Positions 43,650 to 53,469 of a stretch of 64,000 bases of DNA are shown piece after piece. The stretch lies in the NCBI RefSeq assembly GCF_010646885.2, contig NZ_CP050700.1, positions 1,181,001 through 1,245,000 on the forward strand, written 5' to 3'. This stretch comes from Desulfopila sp. IMCC35008 (GTDB lineage Bacteria > Desulfobacterota > Desulfobulbia > Desulfobulbales > Desulfocapsaceae). The notes beneath the pieces are model-generated. The model did not search any database, was not told where the DNA came from, and saw nothing but the letters and a program-made list of their open reading frames with translations. Position 1 is the first letter of the stretch. Every line of letters starts with the position of its first letter. The translations under genes were made by a program, and so were the position numbers.

Positions 43650-44034
43650 TCGACGAGGTGATTGGCTGCCGGGAGGTAACAACTGAATCTAGAAAACGGA
43701 GAAGTTTTGCACGTGTGTCAATGTCAAGGTCTTTGAACTTGAGACGACAGTTGCGCAGGGCTGTTGAGTGAAAGAGTTGCCGTGTTTCCGTGTCAGACCA
43801 GTTGAGATCCTTGCAGGTAACCTGCTGGAGGAAGATCTTTTCGGAAGCGTTGATGAGATCAATACGCTCAATAGGTGTTGGTTCCTCGTGAATATCTGTC
43901 AGGAACCTGCAGAATATACCCCCCATACTGATATTAACAATTTCTGCGAATATGGATCCGTTAAAGAGAAGAATATTATCTTTAACTTCGTAACGTTGGT
44001 GGTTCCTTCTTTCAGGTGTCGGCGCCGGTTTCAT
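43618..44034 (-). CDS. PilZ domain protein
   Basis: 138 residues. The c-di-GMP-binding start RRNHQRYEVKDNILL contains the RxxxR box, and VNISMGGIFCRF the (D/N)xSxxG box. The rest is a short alpha/beta part. It likely senses c-di-GMP. Convergent with and overlapping the NtrC-type gene's 3' end. Confidence 0.82.
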   Translation of the reverse strand: MKPAPTPERRNHQRYEVKDNILLFNGSIFAEIVNISMGGIFCRFLTDIHEEPTPIERIDLINASEKIFLQQVTCKDLNWSDTETRQLFHSTALRNCRLKFKDLDIDTRAKLLRFLDSVVTSRQPITSSITRSSASADV

Positions 44035-44399
44035 ATCACGTTCAATCGTACATCCCAGGGCCTCTTTTTTCAGTGAGAAAAAGGAGGGCTTTCATTGTTG
44101 TAAATGGCGAGATTCCGACTGGTAGTTGGTGAAATCGCCGATGGAGTACCTCTCTGCATCTATACAGGATTCCCTGCTTATTTCAATGATTTATTAGTTA
44201 GGCTGGAGGGTTTTTTTGCACCTTCTTTGTGTTGGTGGAGTAGCTTGCTGAAATGGTTGTTGATTTGGCACAAAAAAAACAGGGAGCCAGAAAGACTCCC
44301 TGTGAGGTAATTTGCTGATTTGTTTATGATATATAGGTAAATATACCTAGTTTTATATAGTGCTCCAGCTAAATATGATGTCTGAAATATGGCAGGATC
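44035..44399. other. Intergenic region between PilZ and pepF
   Basis: About 365 bases. A 68-codon frame at 44104-44310 lacks an RBS and recognisable features and is not called. It contains the terminator at 44272-44303. Nothing else recognised. Confidence 0.5.
44272..44303 (-). terminator. Rho-independent terminator of the trpB-trpA-pepF unit
   Basis: ACAGGGAG and CTCCCTGT form an 8-bp stem around a short loop. On the minus strand it is followed by eight T. It lies about 100 bases after the pepF stop. Confidence 0.85.
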
Positions 44400-46193
44400 C
44401 TAACTCATAACTGACGTCTCTATCATCTGCACCATCTCGTCAATAACATCAAGTCCTTGATGCCAGAATGCAGCTGTGTTGAGGTCGATAGAGAAGGGGG
44501 CAACCAGCTCGTAAGGTGATTTGGAACCACCGGCTGCAAGCAACTCTATATAGCGGTTAACAAAGTCATCGCCTTCTTTTCGGTAAATATTGTAAAGAGC
44601 CAGGACTAATAATTCCCCGAAAGCATACGAGTAGACATAGCCCGGTGTATGCAAAAAATGCGGGATGTACGACCACCAGATGCCGTAATCTTCAGTGAGC
44701 TTCACTGACTCACCAAACATTTCCTGTTGACTGGTAAGCCAGTATTCTCCGAGTTTTTCAGCAGAGAGCTCTCCGTCATCACGGCGTCCTTGATGCATGA
44801 GTTGTTCAAACCGGTTCATAGCGGTTTGACGGAAAACAGTGGCAAAGATTGATTCAAGTTTCTGGCAGATAAAGGCGTTTTTTTCCGCATCAGATTCAAT
44901 CAACGCAAGTTGGCTGTTAAAGACCAGCAGTTCGGCGAAAACAGAAGCGGTTTCAGCCAGCACCAGCGGGGTATTACTATTGTAGTACCCCTTGTCAGCT
45001 GCCAGTACCTGATGAACGCCGTGACCCAATTCATGGGCAACAGTAGAGACATCACGCAGGTTACCCGTATAATTTACCAGGACATAGGGGTGAACTTCCG
45101 GTACACACGGATGGGCAAATGCTCCACCTCGTTTGCCTTGAGTGAGAGGGGCATGGATCCAGTTGTGATCGAAAAAGTTGGTGGCTATCTCCGCTATTTT
45201 ACCAGAAAAATCAGCAAACGAATCAAGTACAGTCTGTTTGCAGGTTGGCCACTCTATTTGCTTGACCGGTAGCGACGGCAATGGAGCATATCGGTCATAG
45301 TCTGTTAGCTCCTCCAGGCCGAGCATTGTGCGCTTGATTCTGTAATAACGCTGGACCAGATCATATCGTGAAGTAATTGCCCCGATCATGGTTTCGACTG
45401 TGGTGCCATCCAGCTGATTGTCGAGGTTCATCGAGTCTACCCAGGAGGCATGCTTGCGTATGCGATCAGAGATCATCTTGTCGGCGGCCAGGGTGTTGAA
45501 AATATGCGTTAAGATGTGACTCTGGCTTCGCAATCCCTCGGTCATTTCGGCGGCGGCTTTTTTCCGAACTTCACGATCACTATTATAGAGATCTGTGAGT
45601 ATTTCCTCTTCACTGCGTTTGTTCGGACCGAATTTGAGTTCGCCAAATATCTTTTCAAAAAGTGTGGTCCAGCTTCTTCTTCCCGTTGGCTGGATTTCCA
45701 GCAGGAGCTTTTCCTCAATTTCTGATAACTGGTGGGGAAGATATCGACGCATTGTTTGCAGATAGTGCCGATAGGGAGTGAGCAATTCTTCCGCCAGCAA
45801 GGATGCTACCTTTTCCTCAGGCAACGTATTCCATTCCAGCTCAAAAAAAACTGTTTGCTTACCACACTCACTGGCAAGCTCACGTATCTGCTGATTCAGG
45901 CCGCCTGCCTCGGCATTATCGACCTGTGTGGTAAAGTTCAGAAAACTGTAGGTCGCAAGTTTGCCAATGACGGTGTCGAGGTGTTCGAGCTTTTGTACGA
46001 GTGCAAAAACATCTGCGGCAGATAGGTTTGAAACTCTGCCCCTGAAAGTTTCCTGGATGCTGCCGGCTTCCTCTTTACAGAAGCGTATGTCAGCATGCAA
46101 TGCACTGTCGTCTGTGGCAGCATAAAGATCGCCCAGATTCCAGATGACATCAACGGTCTGTAAAGTATCGTTGAGCGAAGATGAGGTTGCCAT
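44400..46193 (-). CDS. pepF: Oligoendopeptidase F (M3 peptidase)
   Basis: 597 residues, family length. Zinc site HELGHGVHQ with a downstream Glu (NTPLVLAETASVFAE) as third ligand, and the M3 end motif GIWWSYIPHFLHTPGYVYSY. No signal peptide, so a cytosolic oligopeptidase that cuts peptides of about 7-17 residues. 17 bases from trpA on the same strand, so probably co-transcribed. Confidence 0.93.
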   Translation of the reverse strand: MATSSSLNDTLQTVDVIWNLGDLYAATDDSALHADIRFCKEEAGSIQETFRGRVSNLSAADVFALVQKLEHLDTVIGKLATYSFLNFTTQVDNAEAGGLNQQIRELASECGKQTVFFELEWNTLPEEKVASLLAEELLTPYRHYLQTMRRYLPHQLSEIEEKLLLEIQPTGRRSWTTLFEKIFGELKFGPNKRSEEEILTDLYNSDREVRKKAAAEMTEGLRSQSHILTHIFNTLAADKMISDRIRKHASWVDSMNLDNQLDGTTVETMIGAITSRYDLVQRYYRIKRTMLGLEELTDYDRYAPLPSLPVKQIEWPTCKQTVLDSFADFSGKIAEIATNFFDHNWIHAPLTQGKRGGAFAHPCVPEVHPYVLVNYTGNLRDVSTVAHELGHGVHQVLAADKGYYNSNTPLVLAETASVFAELLVFNSQLALIESDAEKNAFICQKLESIFATVFRQTAMNRFEQLMHQGRRDDGELSAEKLGEYWLTSQQEMFGESVKLTEDYGIWWSYIPHFLHTPGYVYSYAFGELLVLALYNIYRKEGDDFVNRYIELLAAGGSKSPYELVAPFSIDLNTAAFWHQGLDVIDEMVQMIETSVMS

Positions 46194-46210
46194 GAAAACT
46201 CCTTTTGCTG

Positions 46211-46975
46211 TTATCTGAGTGAGCGAATAAAAGGCCCGACGGCCTCTGTTCCGTCGCTGTCGACCAGGCGGATTGTTGCAGAGCCGATAACGGCTATTTC
46301 TGCCTTACCGGTTAGTGTTTGAATATCTTCACGGCTTTGAATGCCGAACCCGACAGCAAGCGGCAGATCTGTAGCCGCCCTGCAACGATCAAGGTATTCG
46401 TTGAAGTCTGTATCGAACTCAGATTTTTTCCCGGTGACTCCGCGTCGTGCAATACAATAAACAAACCCTTCAGCATGGTCTGTTAGTTGTGCCATCCGGC
46501 TGGTCGTGGAAGTCGGTGCAAAGAGCTGGATCGGGGTAACACCTGTTTTCCTGGCCTGGGCATAGAATTCCTCGCCCATCTCAATTGGCAAGTCGGGTAC
46601 AATGAGACCCTGAATCCCCGCCTCTTTGGCCTTGGCAAAAAATGGTTCCTCGCCATATTTGAAGATGATGTTGTAATACGTCATAAAAAGGAACGGAATG
46701 TCATAGAGTGCACTCATCTCTTCTGCAAACTCCATGCACTGGGCAACAGTTGTTCCTGCTGCCAGGCTGTCCTGGTTTGCTTTCAGGATGACCGGCCCAT
46801 CCGCCATCGGTTCCGAGAATGGAATCTGCATTTCAATGCAGTCCACACCGTTTTCTACCATCTGGCGGATAACTTCCCGGTTGGCCTCAAAGGATGGGTA
46901 ACCTAGAACGATATGGGTCATGAGGAGGATATCTCTGTTCTCCAACCGTTTTCTTAAAGTCTGTTCAAGTTGCAT
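46211..46975 (-). CDS. trpA: Tryptophan synthase alpha chain
   Basis: 254 residues, TIM barrel. The catalytic Glu is in CIEMQIPFSEPMADGP and Asp in the same block. This stretch is less typical than the usual E-GVPFSDP-ADGP but keeps E and D. Other marks: LFMTYYNIIFKYGEE, GLIVPDLPIE, and GRRGVTGKKSEF, then GFGIQSRED. It cleaves indole-3-glycerol phosphate to indole for TrpB. It follows trpB with a 41-base gap. Confidence 0.93.
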   Translation of the reverse strand: MQLEQTLRKRLENRDILLMTHIVLGYPSFEANREVIRQMVENGVDCIEMQIPFSEPMADGPVILKANQDSLAAGTTVAQCMEFAEEMSALYDIPFLFMTYYNIIFKYGEEPFFAKAKEAGIQGLIVPDLPIEMGEEFYAQARKTGVTPIQLFAPTSTTSRMAQLTDHAEGFVYCIARRGVTGKKSEFDTDFNEYLDRCRAATDLPLAVGFGIQSREDIQTLTGKAEIAVIGSATIRLVDSDGTEAVGPFIRSLR

Positions 46976-47016
46976 ATCTACCTGCCTGTATCTTGTCTTC
47001 GTCTTACGGAAGTATG

Positions 47017-48243
47017 TTACGATTTATACTCTTCGGCTCTTTTTATGATAAATTCCTTCCAGGAAGGATCATCAAAAGCATGGGCGATGGTGAAGATATC
47101 CTTATCGCCACGACCGGACATATTGATGATGATGGCATCGTCTTTTTTCAGGTCAGGAGCTTCTTTAAAGGCCTGGACAAAGGCATGGGCCGATTCAAGC
47201 GCTGGGATGATTCCTTCAAGGCGCATGGTCAGGTCGAGTGCCTCCATGACTTCTTTATCCGTTGCCGCTTCAAATCGTACCCGTTTCTTTTCCCAGAGAT
47301 CGGAGAGAATAGGGCTCACGCCAACATAATCGAGACCTGCCGATACGGAGTGTGTTTCGAGCATCTGGCCGTCGTCGTCCTGCAGGAACATGGTTTTATA
47401 GCCCTGGGCCACACCGGGGCTGGCATCGGTGCCGCATAGCCGGGATGCATGCTTGCCGGTATCCAGGCCGAGTCCGCCGGCCTCCACACCAATCAGTTCC
47501 GTATCGGTGTCGAGAAAATGGGTAAAGGCACCCATGGCATTGGAACCACCACCGACACAGGCGTAAATCCGTGCAGGCAATTTGCCATGCATTTTCTGGA
47601 TTTGTTCAATTGCTTCCTTACTGATGATAGATTGAAACCAGGAGACCATCTCTGGAAAAGGAGCGGGGCCACAGGCGGTGCCGAATACATAATGGGTACT
47701 GTCAATATTGGTGACCCAGTCACGGAATGCTTCGTTGATCGCATCCTTTAAAGTCCGTGATCCGTCCTGCACAGGGACAACGGTGGCCCCCATCTTTTCC
47801 ATCCAGAACACATTTGGGCGTTGACGTTTCACATCTACCTCGCCCATGTAAACAGTACAGTCGAAACCGAATTTAGCTGCCATGGTAGCTGTTGCCATAC
47901 CGTGCTGTCCGGCACCGGTTTCGGCTATAACGCGTTTTTTGCCCATCCTTTTCACCAGCAGTCCCTGGCCCATGACGTTATTGGCTTTGTGGGCACCGGT
48001 ATGGTTGAGGTCTTCTCTCTTGATATAAATACGGGCACCACCGAAATGCTCCGACAGGTTTCCGGCGTAAGTGAGCGGGGTCGGCCGGCAGGAGTAGGTC
48101 TGCATAAGCTCTTCGTACTCCTGCCAGAACGACGGATCCTGTCGTGCTTTTTTGTATTCGTCTTGTAATTCCTGAAATGTCTGGTACAGGACCTCGGGGA
48201 TATATCTACCTCCCCACTGGCCGAAGAAGCCTTTACTATCCAT
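47017..48243 (-). CDS. trpB: Tryptophan synthase beta chain
   Basis: 408 residues from MDSKGFFGQWGGRYIPEVLY (GGAG six bases upstream; the more upstream TTG or ATG codons are less likely). PLP lysine in KREDLNHTGAHKANNV, GETGAGQHG-type loop in AETGAGQHGMATATMA, phosphate loop VGGGSNAMG. Makes tryptophan from indole and serine. trpB leads the trpB-trpA-pepF group. No other trp genes are near. Confidence 0.95.
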   Translation of the reverse strand: MDSKGFFGQWGGRYIPEVLYQTFQELQDEYKKARQDPSFWQEYEELMQTYSCRPTPLTYAGNLSEHFGGARIYIKREDLNHTGAHKANNVMGQGLLVKRMGKKRVIAETGAGQHGMATATMAAKFGFDCTVYMGEVDVKRQRPNVFWMEKMGATVVPVQDGSRTLKDAINEAFRDWVTNIDSTHYVFGTACGPAPFPEMVSWFQSIISKEAIEQIQKMHGKLPARIYACVGGGSNAMGAFTHFLDTDTELIGVEAGGLGLDTGKHASRLCGTDASPGVAQGYKTMFLQDDDGQMLETHSVSAGLDYVGVSPILSDLWEKKRVRFEAATDKEVMEALDLTMRLEGIIPALESAHAFVQAFKEAPDLKKDDAIIINMSGRGDKDIFTIAHAFDDPSWKEFIIKRAEEYKS

Positions 48244-48427
48244 CATATTCTCCAAAAAATGATACTGATTGGGTCTTGTTTGGGATGCTTATCGAAGCAG
48301 TAATAACGGGTGTGTGGATACTGCGGAAGAAGGAAATTATAATTTACCTGGTCGACCTTGCTAACTTATCAAAATATCTGTTATAGTGACGTATCCTGTC
48401 AAATAATTCCGCTTCCAAGGAGGACAA

Positions 48428-48862
48428 ATGAAGCCTACTGAGAATGGAGCAGTGCAGTCAGGGTCGGATACCGGTAAAGTAATAACATTCCCTCTAGGAA
48501 TTCCCGGTTTTGAAACCTACACCAATTACACCATCTTTCACAAGCAAGAAAATGGTTCCGGGGTCTATTGGCTGGAATCTGAGGACAGCCCGAAAGTAAC
48601 CTTCACCCTTGTTGATCCAACCGATTACGGTCTCAATTATTCGCTGGATCTGTCGGATGAAGAGCAGGAAATATTACAGGCAAGTGATCCCGGTGAGCTG
48701 GCAATTATGCTTATGTTGTCCAAGAAAGAAGAAGGGCAGGAACAAGTCTCGGCGCTGCATGCCAATATCGCGGGTCCTCTCATCCTGAACCTGGATAAAC
48801 GAAAAGGGTTGCAGAAAGTTCTGGTCAAGGCCCGGATGGATGTAAATATTGTCCAGGACTAG
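48428..48862 (+). CDS. fliW: Flagellar assembly factor FliW
   Basis: 144 residues with GGAGGA just upstream. The beta-barrel signature ITFPLGIPGFETYTNYTIFH and VDPTDYGLNYSLDLSDEE, then SALHANIAGPLILNLDKRKG. FliW binds CsrA and flagellin and couples flagellin level to translation. csrA, usually adjacent, is not found within the window. Confidence 0.93.
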   Translation: MKPTENGAVQSGSDTGKVITFPLGIPGFETYTNYTIFHKQENGSGVYWLESEDSPKVTFTLVDPTDYGLNYSLDLSDEEQEILQASDPGELAIMLMLSKKEEGQEQVSALHANIAGPLILNLDKRKGLQKVLVKARMDVNIVQD

Positions 48863-49091
48863 CGAGCCCGCAAACAGGAGCTCTTCATATTTCTGTTGCG
48901 TTATTCTATAGCAGTATGTTCTAACCCAATCTCCGGAACATGCCGGGTGTTCGTGCTGGGGTCATGATACGTGCAGGACGCAGGTATTGATACCAGGAAC
49001 ACCTGGTTTGTTCGTTGTGATGGGGATTACCCTCCAAGCCGGGTCGTACCTGAGTCTTCCCGAATGTTCAACTTCCTGCAGAAACAATTCA

Positions 49092-50804
49092 ATGAAGCGA
49101 CATGCAGTAAATATTTTGATTGGCATAGGATTGGTCAGCTTTTTCCTGTTTCATTTCATCATGAAAAATATGCCAGGGGAAACGGCCCTGAAAGAATCCC
49201 TCCAGGTGGATAGCGTCTCTTCCGGCATTCTCGACTATGGTGTGATGGGACAACTCATGAAGAAGCTGGGCCTGGTCGAATTTGCCGATAATGATTACAA
49301 CCGGTATAAGAAAACCACAGGGGCCGATGAGGACCTGGAGATAATGACGTTCCAGAAGAAACGCCAGGTGGGAAGTTATTTATACAAGGCAAACAACTCC
49401 CGAAAAATTGGCTACACATCGACGGATATAGCCAAAAAATATCAAGCGAAAACCGATTGGCCTGTTGTTTCCATTTATCTCGATGACAAAAACCTGTATG
49501 ACCCGGAAACCGGTATTGTGGCCAATTCCGAAAAATCCGGTCGTGATTGGGAAAAACTTGCCCAGGTTACCTATATGAAAGATGGGCAGGTGGAATTTGA
49601 GGGAAATGCCGGGTTGCGGATACATGGCGGAGGACGGCTGGTATCGAAAAAATATCAGCCCGGTTTTAAGCTCTACTTCAGAAAGAGATATGGGCTTGAA
49701 CAGATCCCCGCTGAAATGTTCTTCCCCGGCTCAGAGATTCCCATCCGGACGCTGGTTTTGCAGAATACGGCGTGGCCACCCGGATATCCGATGAATAATC
49801 CTATTGCCTATGATATTGCCCGGGAGATTGGCTGTGTTGTTCCCCAGACACGGTTGGTGGAGGTCGTTTTGAATGGCAAGAGTATGGGAATGGGTTTTGC
49901 CGTGGAGCATCTGAGTCGGCGGCAGTGGGGACAGCGATTTGGTCATGATAACTACAACTTCTACAAGTTTCGAAGCGATATTTCTCCGGAAGACGAGGCG
50001 ATGTACACCAGGAAGTTCTGGACTATCGTGACGCAGCGAGAGGACCTGAGAGTGGAAGAAGTGGGGGCGACCATTGACCTTGATAACTTTTCAAGACACG
50101 TGTTTTCCTGGGTATTCAGTGGGACAACAGACTACTGCCAGGGCGTTGCTGTTTATGACAACGAAGATCCAGATGCAAAGCTCTCCTGGATTAACTGGGA
50201 TATGGATCATAGTTTTTTTGACCTCTCTGCCTACCGTAATAATAAAACGAGGGCGAACTGGCAGCAGGATGCGTTCAACATAATCTACAGAAAAAGCCAC
50301 ACCTGTGGACGAACGAGCCTGTTTACACGTTTAATGAATGAGAGTGATGAGTTTAAAATGTTCTTTATAGAACTCATGACCGAGATATTTAATCATAAAC
50401 TGACGGACTCCTTTCTCGAGGAAAGAGTTGCTTATTATGAGATGATGATGGCCCGATTCGGTCAGCCCAATGAAACTTATGTGCAAATATTAAGAGAGTA
50501 TATGGACAACAGAACCAATCTTGTTCTGGATGAGGCACAGCAGTTTTTTTCATTGCAAGGCCCCTATGCCTGCTCTTTAGATAATCCCGAAGGGTACGAT
50601 ATCGTAATCGACGGCTATCCTTACAACTCGTCTTATGACGGTCGATATTTTAAGAGTACCCCCCTTCACCTCAGCCCGGCACCTCAGATAAGGTCACAGT
50701 TTAACCACTGGTTGGTAAACGGTGAAGAGGTCTATTCGGAAGACCTTGATATTGCCTTGGAGGCCGACACAACAATCAAGTTGGTTATGAAACCGTCTTC
50801 TTAG
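49092..50804 (+). CDS. CotH-family (spore coat kinase fold) protein
   Basis: 570 residues from MKRHAVNILIGIGLVSFFLF, a single N-terminal membrane anchor; upstream in-frame ATGs encode residues unlike any known start. CotH marks: GNAGLRIHGGGRLVSKKYQP with KPGF-like region, FPGSEIPIRTLVLQNTAW, and the active-site stretch DAKLSWINWDMDHSFFDLSA with DxD. CotH proteins are atypical protein kinases, and in bacteria they often accompany VTC/DUF4956 genes. Here such genes lie about 8 kb away (59309-60744). Probably exported or membrane-bound. Confidence 0.82.
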   Translation: MKRHAVNILIGIGLVSFFLFHFIMKNMPGETALKESLQVDSVSSGILDYGVMGQLMKKLGLVEFADNDYNRYKKTTGADEDLEIMTFQKKRQVGSYLYKANNSRKIGYTSTDIAKKYQAKTDWPVVSIYLDDKNLYDPETGIVANSEKSGRDWEKLAQVTYMKDGQVEFEGNAGLRIHGGGRLVSKKYQPGFKLYFRKRYGLEQIPAEMFFPGSEIPIRTLVLQNTAWPPGYPMNNPIAYDIAREIGCVVPQTRLVEVVLNGKSMGMGFAVEHLSRRQWGQRFGHDNYNFYKFRSDISPEDEAMYTRKFWTIVTQREDLRVEEVGATIDLDNFSRHVFSWVFSGTTDYCQGVAVYDNEDPDAKLSWINWDMDHSFFDLSAYRNNKTRANWQQDAFNIIYRKSHTCGRTSLFTRLMNESDEFKMFFIELMTEIFNHKLTDSFLEERVAYYEMMMARFGQPNETYVQILREYMDNRTNLVLDEAQQFFSLQGPYACSLDNPEGYDIVIDGYPYNSSYDGRYFKSTPLHLSPAPQIRSQFNHWLVNGEEVYSEDLDIALEADTTIKLVMKPSS

Positions 50805-50825
50805 GGGTGGTGTGTTCTTCTAAGC

Positions 50826-52445
50826 TTACTTCTTGATCTGCTCCCTGCATACGGCTGCGAAATCTTCCGGATAATGTCCGTTGATAAAACGAAGTTGGGC
50901 CTCGGAAAATGCTCCTGGGGATTCAGGTAATCTCGGCAGGAATGCATAGAGCAAAGGCTGATCCTGACGGGCAGCAGCTCTTAGTCGTTTCGGGTATTCT
51001 ATGGAGGTGACCATCTTTGCTCCAAGTCCGGCCAGGACTTTCTGGGCTGTAAGTATGCCCCTGTCCAGGGAGTGGCGGGTGCTGCTGTTAGCTTCAACAA
51101 TATTTCCGACCAGCCAACCGTTTGTGTCTGGCAAGGTCATGAGCTGTAATTCCCACTGAGATGTCTGTGCTTTGGGAACAAAGAGTATGACGTTTTCATC
51201 CTGCCAGACGATAAGGCTCGATTCCAGATCTGCTCTTCCGTCCATCCTCCTGTTGCTCTTTATGGCGTTTCTGTAATCCGTAAAGAAACTATTGCCTGTA
51301 GCCTCTTTATAATGATCGATAACATCGCTGATCAGGTCGCCACAGCCATAGGCGGGGATTTCTGCATGACTTGATTCAAGAGATCCGCTATAACCGCTTA
51401 CTGAATCGGGAATCATGGAGTATTGCTGGTGAACCTGTTGATGCGAGGCGTGTAAACGGTAGCGGGAGGGGGCATAGTCGAAGCCGAAATTCCAGCCCCA
51501 CAGGGTGGCCGTTGTCGTTTGGGCACCTGATGTAATTTTTGATAGTACCTCCTGGCGAAGTGATTCCAGTTCGCTTGCACTAAGGACGCACGGTTTTTGA
51601 GGTAAGTCGATTGCCAGTTCTTCAGCTAGTCTTATATATGTGCGCTGGTAATAGAGGTGACGAAGTCCCTTCATGTCACTGTTTTTCAGGTCGGAAACAC
51701 TATAGCGGATACTGTCTTCTGCCATGTTTGCCGCGTAATGACCACCCGCAATATAGGAATTTCTGCGAAGATATTCGTATACATGACTTTCTCCATCCTG
51801 GGGCCATTCTCCAACTATTTCACTGCCGCCCTGGGCTCCCGGCCGGATCACCATGGCAATTTTATATACATCAGGCAGGTGTGGGTTGTTGGCCACAGCT
51901 TCAAAAAGAAGATGTTTGGCAATGAGAGGCCGTACCGAACCGTTTGCCCGTGTTGTGTAGACGAGCCCGGACGGTTGCCCGTTCTCATCAATTTCAAAAC
52001 TGCAGCTGAGATGTGCCAGTTGTATCAAGTCTTCCGGGTCGGTGGAACAGGTGGCCAGCGAGAGCAGAACTGGTTCCGGTAATCTTGAGAAGAGGGAGGG
52101 GGAGGTACCGGTATCCTGCAATACAGCTGTCATCGAAACCTGCTCGGGTGGTGCGATCCTGATTCTCTTATAATTCTCAGCGCTCGCATCTGCCCACTCC
52201 TTGTCGATGAAAGTGGCTCCCTTGAAAGGGAAGGGATTGTGAATTTCAAAAATCCAGTCGGCGTTTTCCACCTTCACGTTCTGTTCAGGGTAATTTCTGC
52301 TGTTATCGACCTTGGGGCCGTCTTCCATACAGCCCAGGGTAATCACGTTTGTGGTCGCCCGCATGTTTGTAACTGTGTAGTTCGGCTTGTGAATGCCGTA
52401 AACGAATTGTCCATCAGGTGTTACGCAACTTCGAAATGTCCTCAT
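50826..52445 (-). CDS. Conserved protein of unknown function, with a HIT/GalT-like motif
   Basis: 539 residues, no signal or membrane helix. The middle part has WGWNFGFDYAPSRYRLHASH followed by QQVHQQYSMIP. This His-rich run (HxSHQQxHQQ) resembles the histidine triad or GalT-like transferases that bind nucleotides, and is followed by VILFVPKAQTSQWELQLMT and VGNIVEANSSTRHSLDRGIL. The N-terminal 270 residues have no recognised fold. Not assigned. It shares a strand and 18-base spacing with rsmI, so it may be co-transcribed. Confidence 0.6.
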   Translation of the reverse strand: MRTFRSCVTPDGQFVYGIHKPNYTVTNMRATTNVITLGCMEDGPKVDNSRNYPEQNVKVENADWIFEIHNPFPFKGATFIDKEWADASAENYKRIRIAPPEQVSMTAVLQDTGTSPSLFSRLPEPVLLSLATCSTDPEDLIQLAHLSCSFEIDENGQPSGLVYTTRANGSVRPLIAKHLLFEAVANNPHLPDVYKIAMVIRPGAQGGSEIVGEWPQDGESHVYEYLRRNSYIAGGHYAANMAEDSIRYSVSDLKNSDMKGLRHLYYQRTYIRLAEELAIDLPQKPCVLSASELESLRQEVLSKITSGAQTTTATLWGWNFGFDYAPSRYRLHASHQQVHQQYSMIPDSVSGYSGSLESSHAEIPAYGCGDLISDVIDHYKEATGNSFFTDYRNAIKSNRRMDGRADLESSLIVWQDENVILFVPKAQTSQWELQLMTLPDTNGWLVGNIVEANSSTRHSLDRGILTAQKVLAGLGAKMVTSIEYPKRLRAAARQDQPLLYAFLPRLPESPGAFSEAQLRFINGHYPEDFAAVCREQIKK

Positions 52446-52463
52446 ATCGACTATCTCCTCAAT

Positions 52464-53321
52464 TTACTTGTCTTTCCAGATGGCAAGTGCCTGCTGGTAG
52501 ACCTGAGAGCGCGATAGGCCGAGGTCGGATGCCAACTGGCGGCAGGTGTCTTTAAGTGACAGGTCAGAATTATCCCTGTACCAGATGAGGAGCTCCTCAA
52601 CATTATCACCTTCCGGTTGTTCCACATCGTTAGCTGGGCTAATGATCAGGACAAATTCCCCTTTAGTGGTCAGGTTATCTTTGTCGTCAACCAATGCTTG
52701 CAGTGAACTGCGCCTGAACTCTTCATATGACTTGGTAATCTCCCGAGCCCAGAGGATTTCTCTGTTGCCGAGGCTCTCGAGGGCCTCGGTCAGAAAACCT
52801 TCAATTCGTCTGGGAGCTTCATAAAAAACAACCGGGTACTCCGAGTGAACAAGCGAGTCGAGAAGTTTACGGCGCTGGTTTTTCTTGGCGGGGCTAAAGC
52901 CTATAAAAAGAAAACGACCGTCACTAAACCCCGAGCAGGAGAGTGCAGCGGTCAGTGCTGAGGGCCCAGGTATCGGGCAGACTGTTATCTGAGCCAGGTG
53001 GCAGAGTTCCACAAGGACAGCGCCAGGGTCTGAAATGGCCGGAGTTCCCGCGTCACTGACCAGCGCAATATTGAGTCCCGAGCGAAGCTTTTCTAAAATC
53101 TCCCGGCCACGTTCCTGTTCCTTCTCCCTGTAATAACTGATCAGCGGTGTATTGATGTCGAAATGATTGAGTAGTTTTTTGGTGTGACGAGTGTCTTCGG
53201 CAGCAATCATGTCAACTTCCTTGAGAATTCTGAGCGCTCTCAAGGTGATGTCTTCAAGGTTGCCGATGGGCGTTGCTACAACATAAAGTGTTCCGGGTGA
53301 GGTTTTAAGGTCGTTGCTCAT
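52464..53321 (-). CDS. rsmI: 16S rRNA (cytidine(1402)-2'-O)-methyltransferase
   Basis: 285 residues from MSNDLKTSPGTLYVVATPIG, start at 53321 supported by GCGGAA upstream. SPOUT-like/tetrapyrrole methylase fold: IGNLEDITLRALRILKEVD, AAEDTRHTKKLLNHF, LVSDAGTPAISDPGAVLVEL and PGPSALTAALSCSGF. It methylates C1402 of 16S rRNA together with RsmH. Confidence 0.95.
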   Translation of the reverse strand: MSNDLKTSPGTLYVVATPIGNLEDITLRALRILKEVDMIAAEDTRHTKKLLNHFDINTPLISYYREKEQERGREILEKLRSGLNIALVSDAGTPAISDPGAVLVELCHLAQITVCPIPGPSALTAALSCSGFSDGRFLFIGFSPAKKNQRRKLLDSLVHSEYPVVFYEAPRRIEGFLTEALESLGNREILWAREITKSYEEFRRSSLQALVDDKDNLTTKGEFVLIISPANDVEQPEGDNVEELLIWYRDNSDLSLKDTCRQLASDLGLSRSQVYQQALAIWKDK

Positions 53322-53469
53322 ATTTTTCCGCAGAAGAGAAGGGTTGGCCAAGTAGAATTACTGAGAGCTATTATGAACAATCCCTTTATAAAATGCATCT
53401 TCTTTGTTGACATTAGACAGGTATACTTTAATATATGAGCATGTGTTCATATAGTGAATGGAGAACTTC

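Noticed and set aside
44104..44310. 68-codon open frame
   Set aside because: No RBS and it runs into the terminator hairpin of pepF.
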